A stretch of DNA of 44,581 nucleotides from Ignavibacteriota bacterium (GCA_003142475.1 PLMK01000048.1:31784-76364), one strand, 5' to 3'; counted from the first letter of the stretch, positions 17,415 to 27,300 are shown. The notes: generated by a model from the letters alone, not told the origin. Numbers and translations: made by a program.

Positions 17415-20117
17415 ATGGCAAAAGCTTCAGATTCCCCAAGAAGTGCGGAGCAATTAAAAGAAGTTGCGATATTCCTAAAGCAAGCTGACAAACTTGTTAG
17501 GGAAGGAGACTATACCACTGCACTCGAAGAAATTGCCAAGGCACGTGGAAGAGATCCAAGAAATCTGTATGCTTTAGCATACGAAGAACGTGTACGTTCA
17601 CTTGTAGCAGCGCATAAAGAGAAAAAGGCAGAGCTCGGTGGTGACGTTCCTAAACAGCCAGCAGAACCGCAGCCAATGTCCTCTACACTCGAACACATTT
17701 CTAATCTTGCCATTGTAGAGGCACAACGATCTGCCGCTGTAGCTGCTAAACAAGAACAAGATGTTGCTCTCCGTAAAAAGGAAGAAGAAGAACGCCGAAA
17801 GAACGAAGAACTTCGTAGCCAAGCCATTGGATCGAAAATTTCAGCATTTCTTGAGCGTTCAAGGGATTATTTAGCAAAAGGAGATTTTAACCGCGCTCTA
17901 GATGAAGTAGCGCGCGCGTACCTGTTGGATCCTGCCAATGATAAAATTCATGCAGCGGAAGACCTCATTCGGAAATCGCAAGAAGAATCGCGCTTACGTG
18001 TTGAACAAGAACGGCTAAAAAAACAGGAAGAAGATAACCAGAAACGCCAAGAACTTCTCAAAGCTCAAGTGGCGCGTATGCAACAGGAGAAAGAAGAAAA
18101 GCGTCGCAAAGAAGAAGAAGCCCGTAATAAAGCACAACAACAGAAGATTTCCCAATATCTAAACCGTGCCCAAGAATTCTTGAGCAACGGCAGGCTTGAT
18201 GAGGCGCTAAGCGAATTGGCATTTGTCGTTGTGGTGGATCCGCTGAACGACGAAGTTCTCAGTTTGGAACGGAAAATCCGTGACGCGCAAGAGCAGGAAC
18301 AAGCCGAACAATTAGAACAATATCACCGCCGCGAAGAGGAACAGCGGAAAAAGCGTGAAGCGATTATAACTGCTATTCAGAAACATATAGAAAACGCCGA
18401 GCGTCTTGCCGGTCTGCAAAAATGGTCAGAGGCGTTACGAGTTATAACACGAGCGTACGTGTTGGATCCGGTGAACGACGCTCTGCAGGCATGTGAGAAA
18501 CGCATACAGACAGCACAGGAAGAAGCGTTGAGCATTGCCGAAGAACAACGCCGCCTTTCTGAAGAAACCGTGCATCGTCAGCAGGAGGAAGAACTTCGGC
18601 AGCTTGAACAAGCGGAACGCGAACGTGTTATGCTTGGCGAGAGCGCAGAAACAGAGGCAAAACGCCGTGCCGACAAAGAGAAGGTTTTCCTTTATCTTAC
18701 AAAAGCCCGCGGGTATATGTCCGACGGAAGGTACGAAGACGCTCTTGGCGAAGTTGCCCTTGCTTTCATTATTAATCCGTTTGATGATGATGTGAAACGG
18801 ATGGAACAGGAAATTATTTCATCGCAGAACCAGAAAAAAGCGCAAGAGATAGCAACAGCAGAAGAAGATGCGGCAGCAATGCCAGCCGATGAAACCGGCG
18901 AACAGATTTCCAATCACCTTGCAGAAGCATCACAGTACGCATCTGAACATGAATATAGCAAAGCACTTGACGAAGTCGCTAAAGCATTTATTCTGGATCC
19001 ATTGAGTGAGGCGGTGCAAAAATTTGAGTTTCAACTTCAAAATGAATTTCACGAGTACCAGGAAGAACAACACAAGAAGCAAGAAGAAGAATCTCGGCAA
19101 AACGCAATCAACAAACATAAAACGCGTGCAAAGGAATTTCTCGATCGCGAAGCTTTCGATGAAGCACTTACCGAAGTCATAGATGGATATACGTACGATC
19201 CGGACAGCGCAGAACTCAGGGCGCTTGAACAGCAGATACAAGATGCACATCAACAGTGGCAGGAGAAGCAAGCCGAAGATGAAAAGAATACAAAAATTGA
19301 AGACCTCGTCTTAAAAGCAAAAGAGCACCTCAACAAAGAATTATTTGAAGATGCTCTCAAGACCATTACCGAAGCGATTGTGCTCGATCCAGAGCGCAAG
19401 ACACTGAAAGCAATGGAAATGGAGATTGAAAAAGCTCAACAAGCATTTGAAAAACGGAAACAAACTGAAGAAAATAATAAGGTCATTCAAAAGCATCTTT
19501 TCCGTGCAAAGGAATGCAGAGTCCTCCGGAGCTATGAAGAAGCTATTTCGGAAATCGATCAAGCACTAACTATCGACCCTTCACGCGAAGATCTGCTCAA
19601 TCTCAAAAAACAAACACAGCAAGAGTTAGCCGATTGGCAAAAACAGAAAGATCAGAACGCTAATAAGACATCTCTCAAACAGCATCTGCATCAAGCGCGT
19701 GAATATCTTGCCAAGAAAGTATACGATGAAGCGCTAATGGAAATTGCTCTTGGAATGACGATCGATCTAGAGAATGCTGATTTAAAAACTCTTGAAGAAG
19801 ACATCGTGAAAGCACAGGCGGATGCTGAGATCGCCGAGTTGGAAGTCGCACAAGGAACAACAGAGTCAAATATAAAGAGTGAAGAACGAGATCAGTTAAT
19901 ATGGATACATCTGAGGGCAGCTGATGAGCTCCAGAAACAAAAAGAGTTTGCACATGCGCTTGATGAGTTGGCGAAAGCTTATGTGATCGACCCATTGAAT
20001 AAAGAAGTTAAAAAAGCAGAAATTCGAGTACGGCAAAACGAGATTCGTCATGCACAGCAGACTGGTCAAACTCTGAAATTAGTCTACCCGAATGATAAAG
20101 CAATGGGTGGAAACTGA
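17415..20117 (+). CDS. Large cytosolic TPR-like/coiled-coil repeat protein, about eleven repeats
   Basis: Protein of 900 residues without signal peptide or membrane segment, made almost entirely of one repeated unit. Each unit has a core of about 45 residues, two amphipathic helices with the pattern A..YL..G.Y.EAL.EVA.AY.LDP.N..V...E..I, followed by a charged linker of 15-60 residues rich in E, K, Q and R that should form coiled coil. Cores begin near residues 20, 140, 245, 325, 425, 500, 565, 630, 695, 760 and 830. Units 2-6 are most alike, and their LDP codons recur as ggatcc in the DNA, pointing to expansion by duplication. The family is not one I can name. The next gene, 27 bases on, encodes a TonB-type protein carrying related units in its cytoplasmic part, so the two products may assemble together. 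Confidence 0.85.
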   Translation: MAKASDSPRSAEQLKEVAIFLKQADKLVREGDYTTALEEIAKARGRDPRNLYALAYEERVRSLVAAHKEKKAELGGDVPKQPAEPQPMSSTLEHISNLAIVEAQRSAAVAAKQEQDVALRKKEEEERRKNEELRSQAIGSKISAFLERSRDYLAKGDFNRALDEVARAYLLDPANDKIHAAEDLIRKSQEESRLRVEQERLKKQEEDNQKRQELLKAQVARMQQEKEEKRRKEEEARNKAQQQKISQYLNRAQEFLSNGRLDEALSELAFVVVVDPLNDEVLSLERKIRDAQEQEQAEQLEQYHRREEEQRKKREAIITAIQKHIENAERLAGLQKWSEALRVITRAYVLDPVNDALQACEKRIQTAQEEALSIAEEQRRLSEETVHRQQEEELRQLEQAERERVMLGESAETEAKRRADKEKVFLYLTKARGYMSDGRYEDALGEVALAFIINPFDDDVKRMEQEIISSQNQKKAQEIATAEEDAAAMPADETGEQISNHLAEASQYASEHEYSKALDEVAKAFILDPLSEAVQKFEFQLQNEFHEYQEEQHKKQEEESRQNAINKHKTRAKEFLDREAFDEALTEVIDGYTYDPDSAELRALEQQIQDAHQQWQEKQAEDEKNTKIEDLVLKAKEHLNKELFEDALKTITEAIVLDPERKTLKAMEMEIEKAQQAFEKRKQTEENNKVIQKHLFRAKECRVLRSYEEAISEIDQALTIDPSREDLLNLKKQTQQELADWQKQKDQNANKTSLKQHLHQAREYLAKKVYDEALMEIALGMTIDLENADLKTLEEDIVKAQADAEIAELEVAQGTTESNIKSEERDQLIWIHLRAADELQKQKEFAHALDELAKAYVIDPLNKEVKKAEIRVRQNEIRHAQQTGQTLKLVYPNDKAMGGN

Positions 20118-20144
20118 TAAAAGCACTCGCAAGGGGACGGCAGT

Positions 20145-21455
20145 ATGGAACCACAAGAAAAAATGGATACACAGCAGTTTATCATCGATCGACTGCAAGA
20201 CGTTCATAGGAAAGCTGAAGCAAATAATTTCGCTGACGCTTTAGCTACTATGAAAGAAGTAAAAGCGGCAGATGCAAAGAACATTTATCTCATCGCCATT
20301 GAAAAACAAATTGCTAAATTAAACGATCCTACAATCCAAGCGGAAAACCGCGCTGCAATCATCAAATCGCTTCCTCCTATGATTGATCGCGCTATCAGTG
20401 ATGTCCAACGCCGAACAACTGTTCCAAAGGCGGAAGATTCACAAAAGGTACAAAAAGAAGCGGCACTTGAAAAATTGAAGAGTCAGTACTTTCAGCGTTC
20501 CGATGATTATGTAGAGAAAAAGGAATACCAGCGTGCGCTTGAAGAGATACGGCGCATTTATATCATCGAACCGGGAAGCGTTGTCGCAAAAGAATATGAG
20601 AAAAAAATTGAACAACTCGCCGCACTGCATGCACGTGGAGATTCACCAGCACCGCAGGCAGAAGCAGTGAAGGAAATCAAAAAGGTCGCTCCGATCGCAG
20701 AATCACCAGAAGAAAAACCCAATATTGCTGAAAAATCTAATAAACCAAAGATACTCATCATTGCGGCAGCGGCAATCATAATTCTCTGTGTTGGAGCATG
20801 GTTCATTTTTTCGAAAGGTTCCGCAAACAAACCCAGTAACCAAACGTCGTTGCAGCAACCTACTCTCTTGCAAGATAGTATGAGTCTAGCATCATCCACA
20901 ACGACGACTTCCGCTCCTCCATCTGGAAAAGGACCTGCATCAATCGCTGAGACATCGAAACAGCCTGCGAAAAATCAAAAGACAACACCTGAGGTAAAGC
21001 CACCTGCTACATCAGAAAAAAAACCTGTTCAGACGCCCACGCCGACACAACCAGTACGCACACAAACACAAACGGCGCAACAGCCATCTTCGCAACCTGT
21101 TGTTAACACTCCACCATCGCAACCGGTTCAACAACAGACAAATGCGGCATCAAGCTCACCGGCACCAATGCCATTTGTTGCTATTGAATCTCAGCCTGAG
21201 TTTATCCATCGGGAACCAGCCGTATATCCAGAAATTGCAAGGAAAATTGGACTCCAGGGCAGAGTAACAGTTGAAGTAACTGTCGACGCACAAGGCAAAC
21301 CAATTCAGGCGAAGATTGTAAAGAGTGCTAGCGATGTTTTTAACGAAGCCGCGATTGAAGCTGTTATGAAGTACACTTTCAAACCAGCAATGATGTCCAC
21401 AGGCCCAGTGACTGCAAAAGTCTATATACCGATCGATTTTCGCTTAACGCGTTGA
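20145..21455 (+). CDS. TonB-family protein with cytoplasmic TPR-like domain
   Basis: Inner-membrane protein of 436 residues. N-terminal cytosolic region (1-200) with two units akin to those of the upstream protein (ANNFADALATMKEVKAADAKN at 26-46; VEKKEYQRALEEIRRIYIIEP at 123-143). One membrane helix at about 203-223, a periplasmic Pro/Gln/Thr-rich spacer (225-350) and a C-terminal TonB domain (about 355-436: PEIARKIGLQGRVTVEVTVD, VMKYTFKPAM). TonB proteins transmit inner-membrane energy to outer-membrane receptors, normally with an N-terminal TM helix; a 200-residue cytosolic extension is unusual. No exbB/exbD lie next to it. AAGGGGA precedes the ATG at 20145, and a terminator follows. Confidence 0.88.
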   Translation: MEPQEKMDTQQFIIDRLQDVHRKAEANNFADALATMKEVKAADAKNIYLIAIEKQIAKLNDPTIQAENRAAIIKSLPPMIDRAISDVQRRTTVPKAEDSQKVQKEAALEKLKSQYFQRSDDYVEKKEYQRALEEIRRIYIIEPGSVVAKEYEKKIEQLAALHARGDSPAPQAEAVKEIKKVAPIAESPEEKPNIAEKSNKPKILIIAAAAIIILCVGAWFIFSKGSANKPSNQTSLQQPTLLQDSMSLASSTTTTSAPPSGKGPASIAETSKQPAKNQKTTPEVKPPATSEKKPVQTPTPTQPVRTQTQTAQQPSSQPVVNTPPSQPVQQQTNAASSSPAPMPFVAIESQPEFIHREPAVYPEIARKIGLQGRVTVEVTVDAQGKPIQAKIVKSASDVFNEAAIEAVMKYTFKPAMMSTGPVTAKVYIPIDFRLTR

Positions 21456-21480
21456 ACTTACATAATTGAAGTTAAATCCA

Positions 21481-21518
21481 AAAAGGATTCTTTTCAAAAT
21501 TGAAAAGAATCCTTTTTA
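21481..21518 (+). terminator. Terminator of the repeat-protein/TonB operon
   Basis: Perfect 16-bp stem (21481-21496 with 21501-21516), loop aaat, ending in TTTTT. It closes the plus-strand pair of genes. Confidence 0.9.
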
Positions 21519-21584
21519 ATTGTACCTATAAACTCACAGTGATTTGATAGTAATTGTAACCTCGCTCCTATCTTTCCTCCCTGG

Positions 21585-21622
21585 TATATAAAATAAAGAA
21601 GGCACGAACGGTTGTCCGTGCC
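21585..21622 (-). terminator. Probable terminator of the RND efflux operon
   Basis: On the minus strand a GGCACG/CGTGCC stem (21601-21622) with a ten-base loop is followed by a T-rich stretch (ttctttatttta). It lies about 47 bases after the stop of the RND pump gene. Confidence 0.65.
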
Positions 21623-21668
21623 CTGAATTTTATCTGTACCTCTATTTCACTGCCTCATTATTTTTTTA

Positions 21669-24600
21669 TTAGGCTGCCTTGCTTGCTTCTAAAAGTTTTC
21701 CATTACGTGATCGCTTGAACATAGACGATGGCTTTTTAAAGAACGCCGGGACCTTTTCTTTCCATTCATCTACTTTCATATAGACGACAGGTACAATAAT
21801 TAATGTTAGGAACAATGAGCTTGTTAAACCACCGATGATTGCCCATGCCAGACCAGATTTAAATTCTGAACCAGAAGAAACCGACAATGCAATTGGCATC
21901 ATACCAAAAATCATGGTAAACGTCGTCATTAAAATTGGTCGCAATCGGGATTTAGCAGCTTCTAATAAGGCGTCATGAACTGACAAGCCTTGTTCCGACC
22001 TGGTTTGAATGGTCCTATCAACAAGCAAAATTGCATTCTTGGTCACCAGTCCAACCAACATAATAATACCGAGGATGGTAAAGATACTAAGCGATTTCCC
22101 AGTAACTGCCAGTGCAATCATTGCACCGACTATTGCCATTGGAATTGCAAATAGAACAACGAAAGGATAGACATACGAATCATACAAGGCGACCATAATC
22201 AAATAGACAAACAAAATACCAGTTAGCAAAGCAAGCAAGAGATTGATAAAACTGTCACCACGCATCTTTTCCATACCAAGGTACGAGAGAGTGATTCCAG
22301 TCGGAAGTCGCACACTTGCAATTTTGGCTTTAAAATCTTGCATAATCGTACCCGTCGGCCTGCCTAATGTTTGAGCATACACATTCACCATGCTCATGCG
22401 GTCTCTTCGTTCCAATTTCGTCGGTCCAGAAGACATAAACACATCGGCAAATTGTTTCAGCTCAATCAATTGGCCGCGATTATTCATAAAGGTAATACTA
22501 CCGATACTTTCAGTGCGTGAACGATTGTATTCATCGAACTGAATGCGAATATCATATTCGTTGGCACCATCACGGTACTTCGACTCATCGTCTCCTGTCA
22601 ATGCCACACGCAGCGTTGTGCCGACTTCTGCAACAGATAAGCCAAGCTGTGCCAACTTTGCGCGATCAATCAAAATCTGCATTTCAGGTTTTCCCGATTC
22701 CGAAGAAAGACGAACATCTGTTGTTCCTTCTACAGAACTTAAAACATTCTTGACCTGATCTGCAGCTTGTGCAATAAGTTTATAATCAGTCCCATTAACT
22801 CCTATCTGAATTGCGGATTGATCTGACGAACCAAATATACCGATTGGATTTACATATACTTTTGCTCCCGGAATCTGACGCACTTTTGCTTTGATTTCTT
22901 CACCTACTTGCATGGTGGTTTTTTTACGATTTTCTTTCGGGATAAGCGCTACATTAAACTGTACCAGGTTGTTAGAGGATAAAGTAAGAGATCCGCTTTC
23001 TTGTGCCCCAACTCCCGTAAAGACCTTTTTTATTTCCGGCATTTGAGACAGCATTTTTTCTATCTGTAATCCTGTCTGGTTAGTCTGTTCTACAGAATAA
23101 CCGGGCATAAACTCGACAGATACACCAAATTCACCACGATCCGTCTGCGGCATGAATTCATTCCCTATAAGTCCCAAGGCAGGAATAAGCAACGCTAAAA
23201 GAAAAATGACTGTTGCCCCGATTCCAACCTTTCCTTTGTTCACAAGAGCCCATTTTAGCATCTTTTGATAGAAATCAGAAAACCTATGATAGAGCTTTTC
23301 AAATGCAAGCGCGAATCTTCCCAGCAATGTTCGTTCCGTCAAGCGTTCCAATTTTGCGAAACGCGATGCAAGCGTCGGTGTGACAGTAAATGATACAAAG
23401 AGGCTCATTAATGTCGCACCTACAACAACAAGTGCATATTGTCGCATAATTTGTCCCACGATGCCGGAAACTAATGACAACGGCAAGAACACCACCACAT
23501 CCACCATAGTGATAGAAAGTGCTGCTAACCCGATTTCATTTCTTCCGCGTAATGCAGCAGTACGAGATTCTTCTCCTTTTTCTATGTGATGATAAATATT
23601 TTCCAGGACTACTATTGAATCGTCTACAAGAATACCAATCACCAGCGACAAACCAAGCAGTGTCATCATATTCATAGAAAAACCTAATGCATACATGAAT
23701 ATGAATGTCGCAATTAGGGAACAAGGAATCGCGACGAGGACAATAAGCGAATTCCGAATGCTGTGTAAAAAGAGCAGCATCACGATTGCTACCATCAGAA
23801 CTGCCAGCAAGAGATCTTTTTTCACGGCATTTGCAGATTCTATTGTAAAAGTAGAGCTGTCCTGAGCAATATCAAAAATAATTCCTTGCTCTTTGTACTC
23901 CGCCTGAATTTTCTGCAATTCTGCACGCACTAATTCGCTGACACTCACTGCATTTGCATCGGATTGCTTGACAACTTGAATTCCTACGGAAGTTTTTCCG
24001 TTGACACGGTTCATTTGTTCATACTCTTTAATTCCATCCTGGACTTCTGCAATATCCCGCAAGCGGATATCACCACCTTGGCGAGAACGTCCTACAACAA
24101 GATCCCTGAGATCCTCAATAGATTTAAACTTCCCTGCGATACGTACTACAAATTGTGCATCCTCATCTTTTATTGTTCCTGTTGGAAAATCCATATTTGC
24201 TGAACGCACCGCTTGAACAATCTGCATAATAGACATGCCATAGGCACGTACCTTATTGGCGTCCATGTTCACTTTGATCTCGCGTTCTTCTCCCCCTGTG
24301 AGAGAAACTTGGGCGACGCCGGCAATCTTGGATATTCGCGGCTGTACACGGTCTTTTAAGAATTGAAAGAATTCCCTGGAGTCCATTTGACTGGTAACTC
24401 CCATTTTTAGAACGGGAATTTCATCGAATGCGATCTTTGATACAACAGGCGTTTTTACGTCTGTTGGAAGATTGGCAAGAATCGCATTTACTTTACGAGA
24501 GGCATCTTGTACTGCAAAGTCGATGTTTGCATCCTGTTTAAATTCGATAATAACGAGAGACATACTCTCATACGACCTGGAACTTACGGCATCAATTTTA

Positions 24601-24824
24601 TCTATTCCGGATACGGCATCCTCAATAACTTTCGAAACATTATTTTCTACCTCATAGGGAGATGCGCCGGGGTAAATCGTTTGCACCACGACTACAGGGA
24701 TAGACATCTTCGGAAGTAACTCATAATTCAGCTGGAAGTAGCTAAATAATCCTAGCACGGCTATCACCGTAAAAACTACTACCACCAGCGTGGGGCGTTT
24801 TATAGATAATTCAGTAATCGTCAT
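21669..24824 (-). CDS. RND efflux pump inner-membrane transporter (HAE1/AcrB-like)
   Basis: Proton-driven multidrug exporter of 1051 residues, the usual RND length, with twelve membrane segments and two large periplasmic loops. Evidence: N-terminus SIKRPTLVVVVFTVIAVLGLFSY, porter-domain YPGASPYEVENNVSKVIEDA, proton-relay Asp401-Asp402 in TM4 (VIGILVDDSIVVLENI), and the C-terminal half GIIMLVGLVTKNAILLVD. The AA-rich DDSIVVLEN/KNAILLVD pair marks hydrophobic/amphiphilic-drug (HAE1) rather than heavy-metal RND members. It is the last gene of a four-gene minus-strand operon with tetR, tolC and the adaptor, so it forms a complete tripartite pump; substrate unknown. Confidence 0.96.
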   Translation of the reverse strand: MTITELSIKRPTLVVVVFTVIAVLGLFSYFQLNYELLPKMSIPVVVVQTIYPGASPYEVENNVSKVIEDAVSGIDKIDAVSSRSYESMSLVIIEFKQDANIDFAVQDASRKVNAILANLPTDVKTPVVSKIAFDEIPVLKMGVTSQMDSREFFQFLKDRVQPRISKIAGVAQVSLTGGEEREIKVNMDANKVRAYGMSIMQIVQAVRSANMDFPTGTIKDEDAQFVVRIAGKFKSIEDLRDLVVGRSRQGGDIRLRDIAEVQDGIKEYEQMNRVNGKTSVGIQVVKQSDANAVSVSELVRAELQKIQAEYKEQGIIFDIAQDSSTFTIESANAVKKDLLLAVLMVAIVMLLFLHSIRNSLIVLVAIPCSLIATFIFMYALGFSMNMMTLLGLSLVIGILVDDSIVVLENIYHHIEKGEESRTAALRGRNEIGLAALSITMVDVVVFLPLSLVSGIVGQIMRQYALVVVGATLMSLFVSFTVTPTLASRFAKLERLTERTLLGRFALAFEKLYHRFSDFYQKMLKWALVNKGKVGIGATVIFLLALLIPALGLIGNEFMPQTDRGEFGVSVEFMPGYSVEQTNQTGLQIEKMLSQMPEIKKVFTGVGAQESGSLTLSSNNLVQFNVALIPKENRKKTTMQVGEEIKAKVRQIPGAKVYVNPIGIFGSSDQSAIQIGVNGTDYKLIAQAADQVKNVLSSVEGTTDVRLSSESGKPEMQILIDRAKLAQLGLSVAEVGTTLRVALTGDDESKYRDGANEYDIRIQFDEYNRSRTESIGSITFMNNRGQLIELKQFADVFMSSGPTKLERRDRMSMVNVYAQTLGRPTGTIMQDFKAKIASVRLPTGITLSYLGMEKMRGDSFINLLLALLTGILFVYLIMVALYDSYVYPFVVLFAIPMAIVGAMIALAVTGKSLSIFTILGIIMLVGLVTKNAILLVDRTIQTRSEQGLSVHDALLEAAKSRLRPILMTTFTMIFGMMPIALSVSSGSEFKSGLAWAIIGGLTSSLFLTLIIVPVVYMKVDEWKEKVPAFFKKPSSMFKRSRNGKLLEASKAA

Positions 24825-24846
24825 TGTTCTTTTCCTTTATCTCACA

Positions 24847-25911
24847 TTACTTTCGGATAATAACCGGAGCGTTATCGCTTAAATTGTTTTGACCATTCAC
24901 AACGACCTGCTCGCCTTCCTGCAAACCATTGAGAATTTCGATATCTGTCCCCAAATCTTTTCCCGTGACAACAGGACGAAGCTTGGCTATATTATTATTG
25001 ATGATATAGAGCTTTGCGTCCTTGACACTTCCAACAACACATTCACGGGGAATCACAATTGCTGCACCGGATATTTTCGGCGTAAACATTACCCTGCCAA
25101 ACATACCGGCTTTTATCTGCTGCTTCGAATTGTTCAACACCACTTCGACGGGATACGTGTGGCCTTCATCGCCTTTTGAAGAAATACTGAATATAGAGCC
25201 TGTAAACACATTCCCCGGGAAAACATCGGTTGTCACTTCAACTTTTTCACCGACTTTCAAACGGATAACATCTTTTTCTGCAACGTTCACTTTGACTTTC
25301 AGACGTGTGATATCAACCACATTGGCAATTTGAGTTGCTTGCGGCGCACCCATAACCATAGTACCGACATTCACATATCTCGCCGTAACGATACCAGAGA
25401 TTGGTGTCGTAATTTTCGTATCGCTTAATTGGCGGCGAGCTACAATAAATTGTGCTTCCGCTGATTGGTAACTCCAGCGGGCTTGTTCAATTTGAGTATC
25501 AGAAATTGATCCTTCTTTATAGAGAGCTTCATATCGTTCGAGATCCTTTTTTGCTTTTTCATACGATACATCCGCCGTTTTGAATGCTGCCTCCTTTAAC
25601 TCGCTATCTACTTCGACGAGCACCGATCCTGCTTCTTTATAGTCGCCAATCTCTGCACGGACCTTCACGACACGTCCTGATGTTTCAGAGACTACCGCAA
25701 CATCATTGTACGCAACAATGGTGCCGACCTGAGAAAAGTTGTCCGTCATATCTTTCTTGGCTGCTGTTATCACCGAAACAGAATACGAAGTTGCAATCGT
25801 CGCTGTCGCACTATTTTGCCCGTCACTTTTAGCTTTGTTACACGAATAGAAGCCAAATACGAGAGCAACCAGCACCAATCCTAATGTGATATATTTCGTT
25901 GTAGTATTCAT
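24847..25911 (-). CDS. RND efflux periplasmic adaptor (membrane fusion protein)
   Basis: Adaptor of 354 residues linking the RND pump to its outer-membrane channel. The N-terminal hydrophobic segment ends at Cys24 (GFYSC), a plausible lipid attachment site. Typical order: barrel-sandwich/lipoyl half (VAVVSETSGRVVKVRAEIGDYKEAGSVLVEVD), alpha hairpin (about 100-165, SISDTQIEQARWSYQSAEAQ), second lipoyl half (DTKITTPISGIVTARYVNVG), beta barrel and membrane-proximal domain (GLQEGEQVVVNGQNNLSDN). The gap to the pump gene is 22 bases and to tolC 30 bases. Confidence 0.95.
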   Translation of the reverse strand: MNTTTKYITLGLVLVALVFGFYSCNKAKSDGQNSATATIATSYSVSVITAAKKDMTDNFSQVGTIVAYNDVAVVSETSGRVVKVRAEIGDYKEAGSVLVEVDSELKEAAFKTADVSYEKAKKDLERYEALYKEGSISDTQIEQARWSYQSAEAQFIVARRQLSDTKITTPISGIVTARYVNVGTMVMGAPQATQIANVVDITRLKVKVNVAEKDVIRLKVGEKVEVTTDVFPGNVFTGSIFSISSKGDEGHTYPVEVVLNNSKQQIKAGMFGRVMFTPKISGAAIVIPRECVVGSVKDAKLYIINNNIAKLRPVVTGKDLGTDIEILNGLQEGEQVVVNGQNNLSDNAPVIIRK

Positions 25912-25941
25912 TGTTCTTTTCCTTTTAGTAATAATTTTGAA

Positions 25942-27300
25942 TTACTCGCCTATTGCTTTCGAAAGCTGGGCAATGGCAAGTTCGTATTCAACTAATGATT
26001 GTGTCAAATTTAATTTTGCCTGAAGTAATGCCACTTCAGCATCGAGGAGCTCGGAATTTGCTACAAGGCCTTGTTTGTATATCCCGTCTGTCATACGGTA
26101 ATTCTCTTCTGCTTGACTGACGCCCTGTTCCGAAACAATCCTTCGTTCTTTCGCTTTTTGAATATTCAGATAACTCTGCGTCACTTCTAACGTAATGCCG
26201 TCCTTCGTCATCGAAAGCCCTTCTTGCGCCTGTGCCAATTGTGCCTGCGCTTGCGTTGTTTGATGTCCGGTCTGGTTCCAGTTCCAGAGATCAAAGGAAA
26301 CCGCTACCGACACATCCCATGAATCTTTAAAATCATCGGTGGCTGGGAAATAACGCTGATTCGGCCTATTGTAATTATAATTTCCAACTAAATAAATTTG
26401 CGGCCACCAACCACCGCGGGCAGAAGTCAAGCCTGCTTCGCTTGCTTTCACACGGGCATTCATCCCCAACATTTCCGGACGTTTTTCAAATGCAGACGTA
26501 ATTAATTGATCTGCCGGCGCCCAATCTCGATCTGTAATGGTAATAGTGGAAGCGAGTTCTATTTCCGTTTGCAACGGAAGACCCAGTGTATTATTCAACA
26601 TATACATCGCCAGTTGTACATTATTTTTTGCGTCGATCTGACGCACCAACGCATCAGAGAGTTGAACACGAACCTTCATGACATCGTTTTTTGTCAACAG
26701 TCCCTGTTTAAAAAGATTTTCAGCATCACCAGCATGCGATTTTATTTGATCGACATTTTCATCAACAAACCTCTTAAACTCATTTGCACGATACAAATTC
26801 CAATATGCTGCTTTGATATTGTAGAGAACCTCTGCCTGGTCTTTTTTGTGATCTTCCTGTGTCGCTTGTGCAGCGTATTCAGCCGCATCAATAGCGCCCG
26901 ATATTTTACCGCCAGTGAACAACGGCTGCTGCAACGTTGCTTTCAAGCCATAATTATTAACGATGTCTGACGTTAATGGATAATTCATGGTCTGAAATTG
27001 GACGATGTTGGTGGAAGGATCGTTGATTCCATATACCGGGAACGGAAGCGTCAATGCCGGAACAGGGCTCAATCTTGTGTATGTCCCGCTAAATTTTAAC
27101 GATGGTAATCCAAGTGTATTTGTTTCGCTTGCTTTTGCGTCAGCGGCTTGCACTTTATATTGTGACGTGCGAAGCGCCTTGCTGTTCTCCATCCCAATTT
27201 GAATGGCCTGCTCGATCGTCAATGTTTGCTTTTGCTGCGCGGGAAGCGACAGCGCAAAAGCAACTAGTAACAGTATAGTTTTTATAAATCGTGTTTTCAT
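25942..27300 (-). CDS. TolC-family outer-membrane efflux protein
   Basis: Outer-membrane channel of 452 residues from the ATG at 27300, preferred over an upstream in-frame ATG at 27321 because GAGGAAATA precedes it and the signal peptide (MKTRFIKTILLLVAFALSLPAQ) begins there. Two internally homologous helical halves typical of TolC are present (LTIEQAIQIGMENSKALR, and VKASEAGLTSARGGWWPQIYLVGNYNYNRPNQRYF; then AQAQLAQAQEGLSMTKDGITLEVTQSYLNIQKAKE). Second gene of the operon after tetR. Confidence 0.94.
   Translation of the reverse strand: MKTRFIKTILLLVAFALSLPAQQKQTLTIEQAIQIGMENSKALRTSQYKVQAADAKASETNTLGLPSLKFSGTYTRLSPVPALTLPFPVYGINDPSTNIVQFQTMNYPLTSDIVNNYGLKATLQQPLFTGGKISGAIDAAEYAAQATQEDHKKDQAEVLYNIKAAYWNLYRANEFKRFVDENVDQIKSHAGDAENLFKQGLLTKNDVMKVRVQLSDALVRQIDAKNNVQLAMYMLNNTLGLPLQTEIELASTITITDRDWAPADQLITSAFEKRPEMLGMNARVKASEAGLTSARGGWWPQIYLVGNYNYNRPNQRYFPATDDFKDSWDVSVAVSFDLWNWNQTGHQTTQAQAQLAQAQEGLSMTKDGITLEVTQSYLNIQKAKERRIVSEQGVSQAEENYRMTDGIYKQGLVANSELLDAEVALLQAKLNLTQSLVEYELAIAQLSKAIGE

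Noticed and set aside
26506-26970. 154-residue open frame antisense to tolC
   Set aside because: Fully inside the TolC gene with no start signal and no recognisable protein features.
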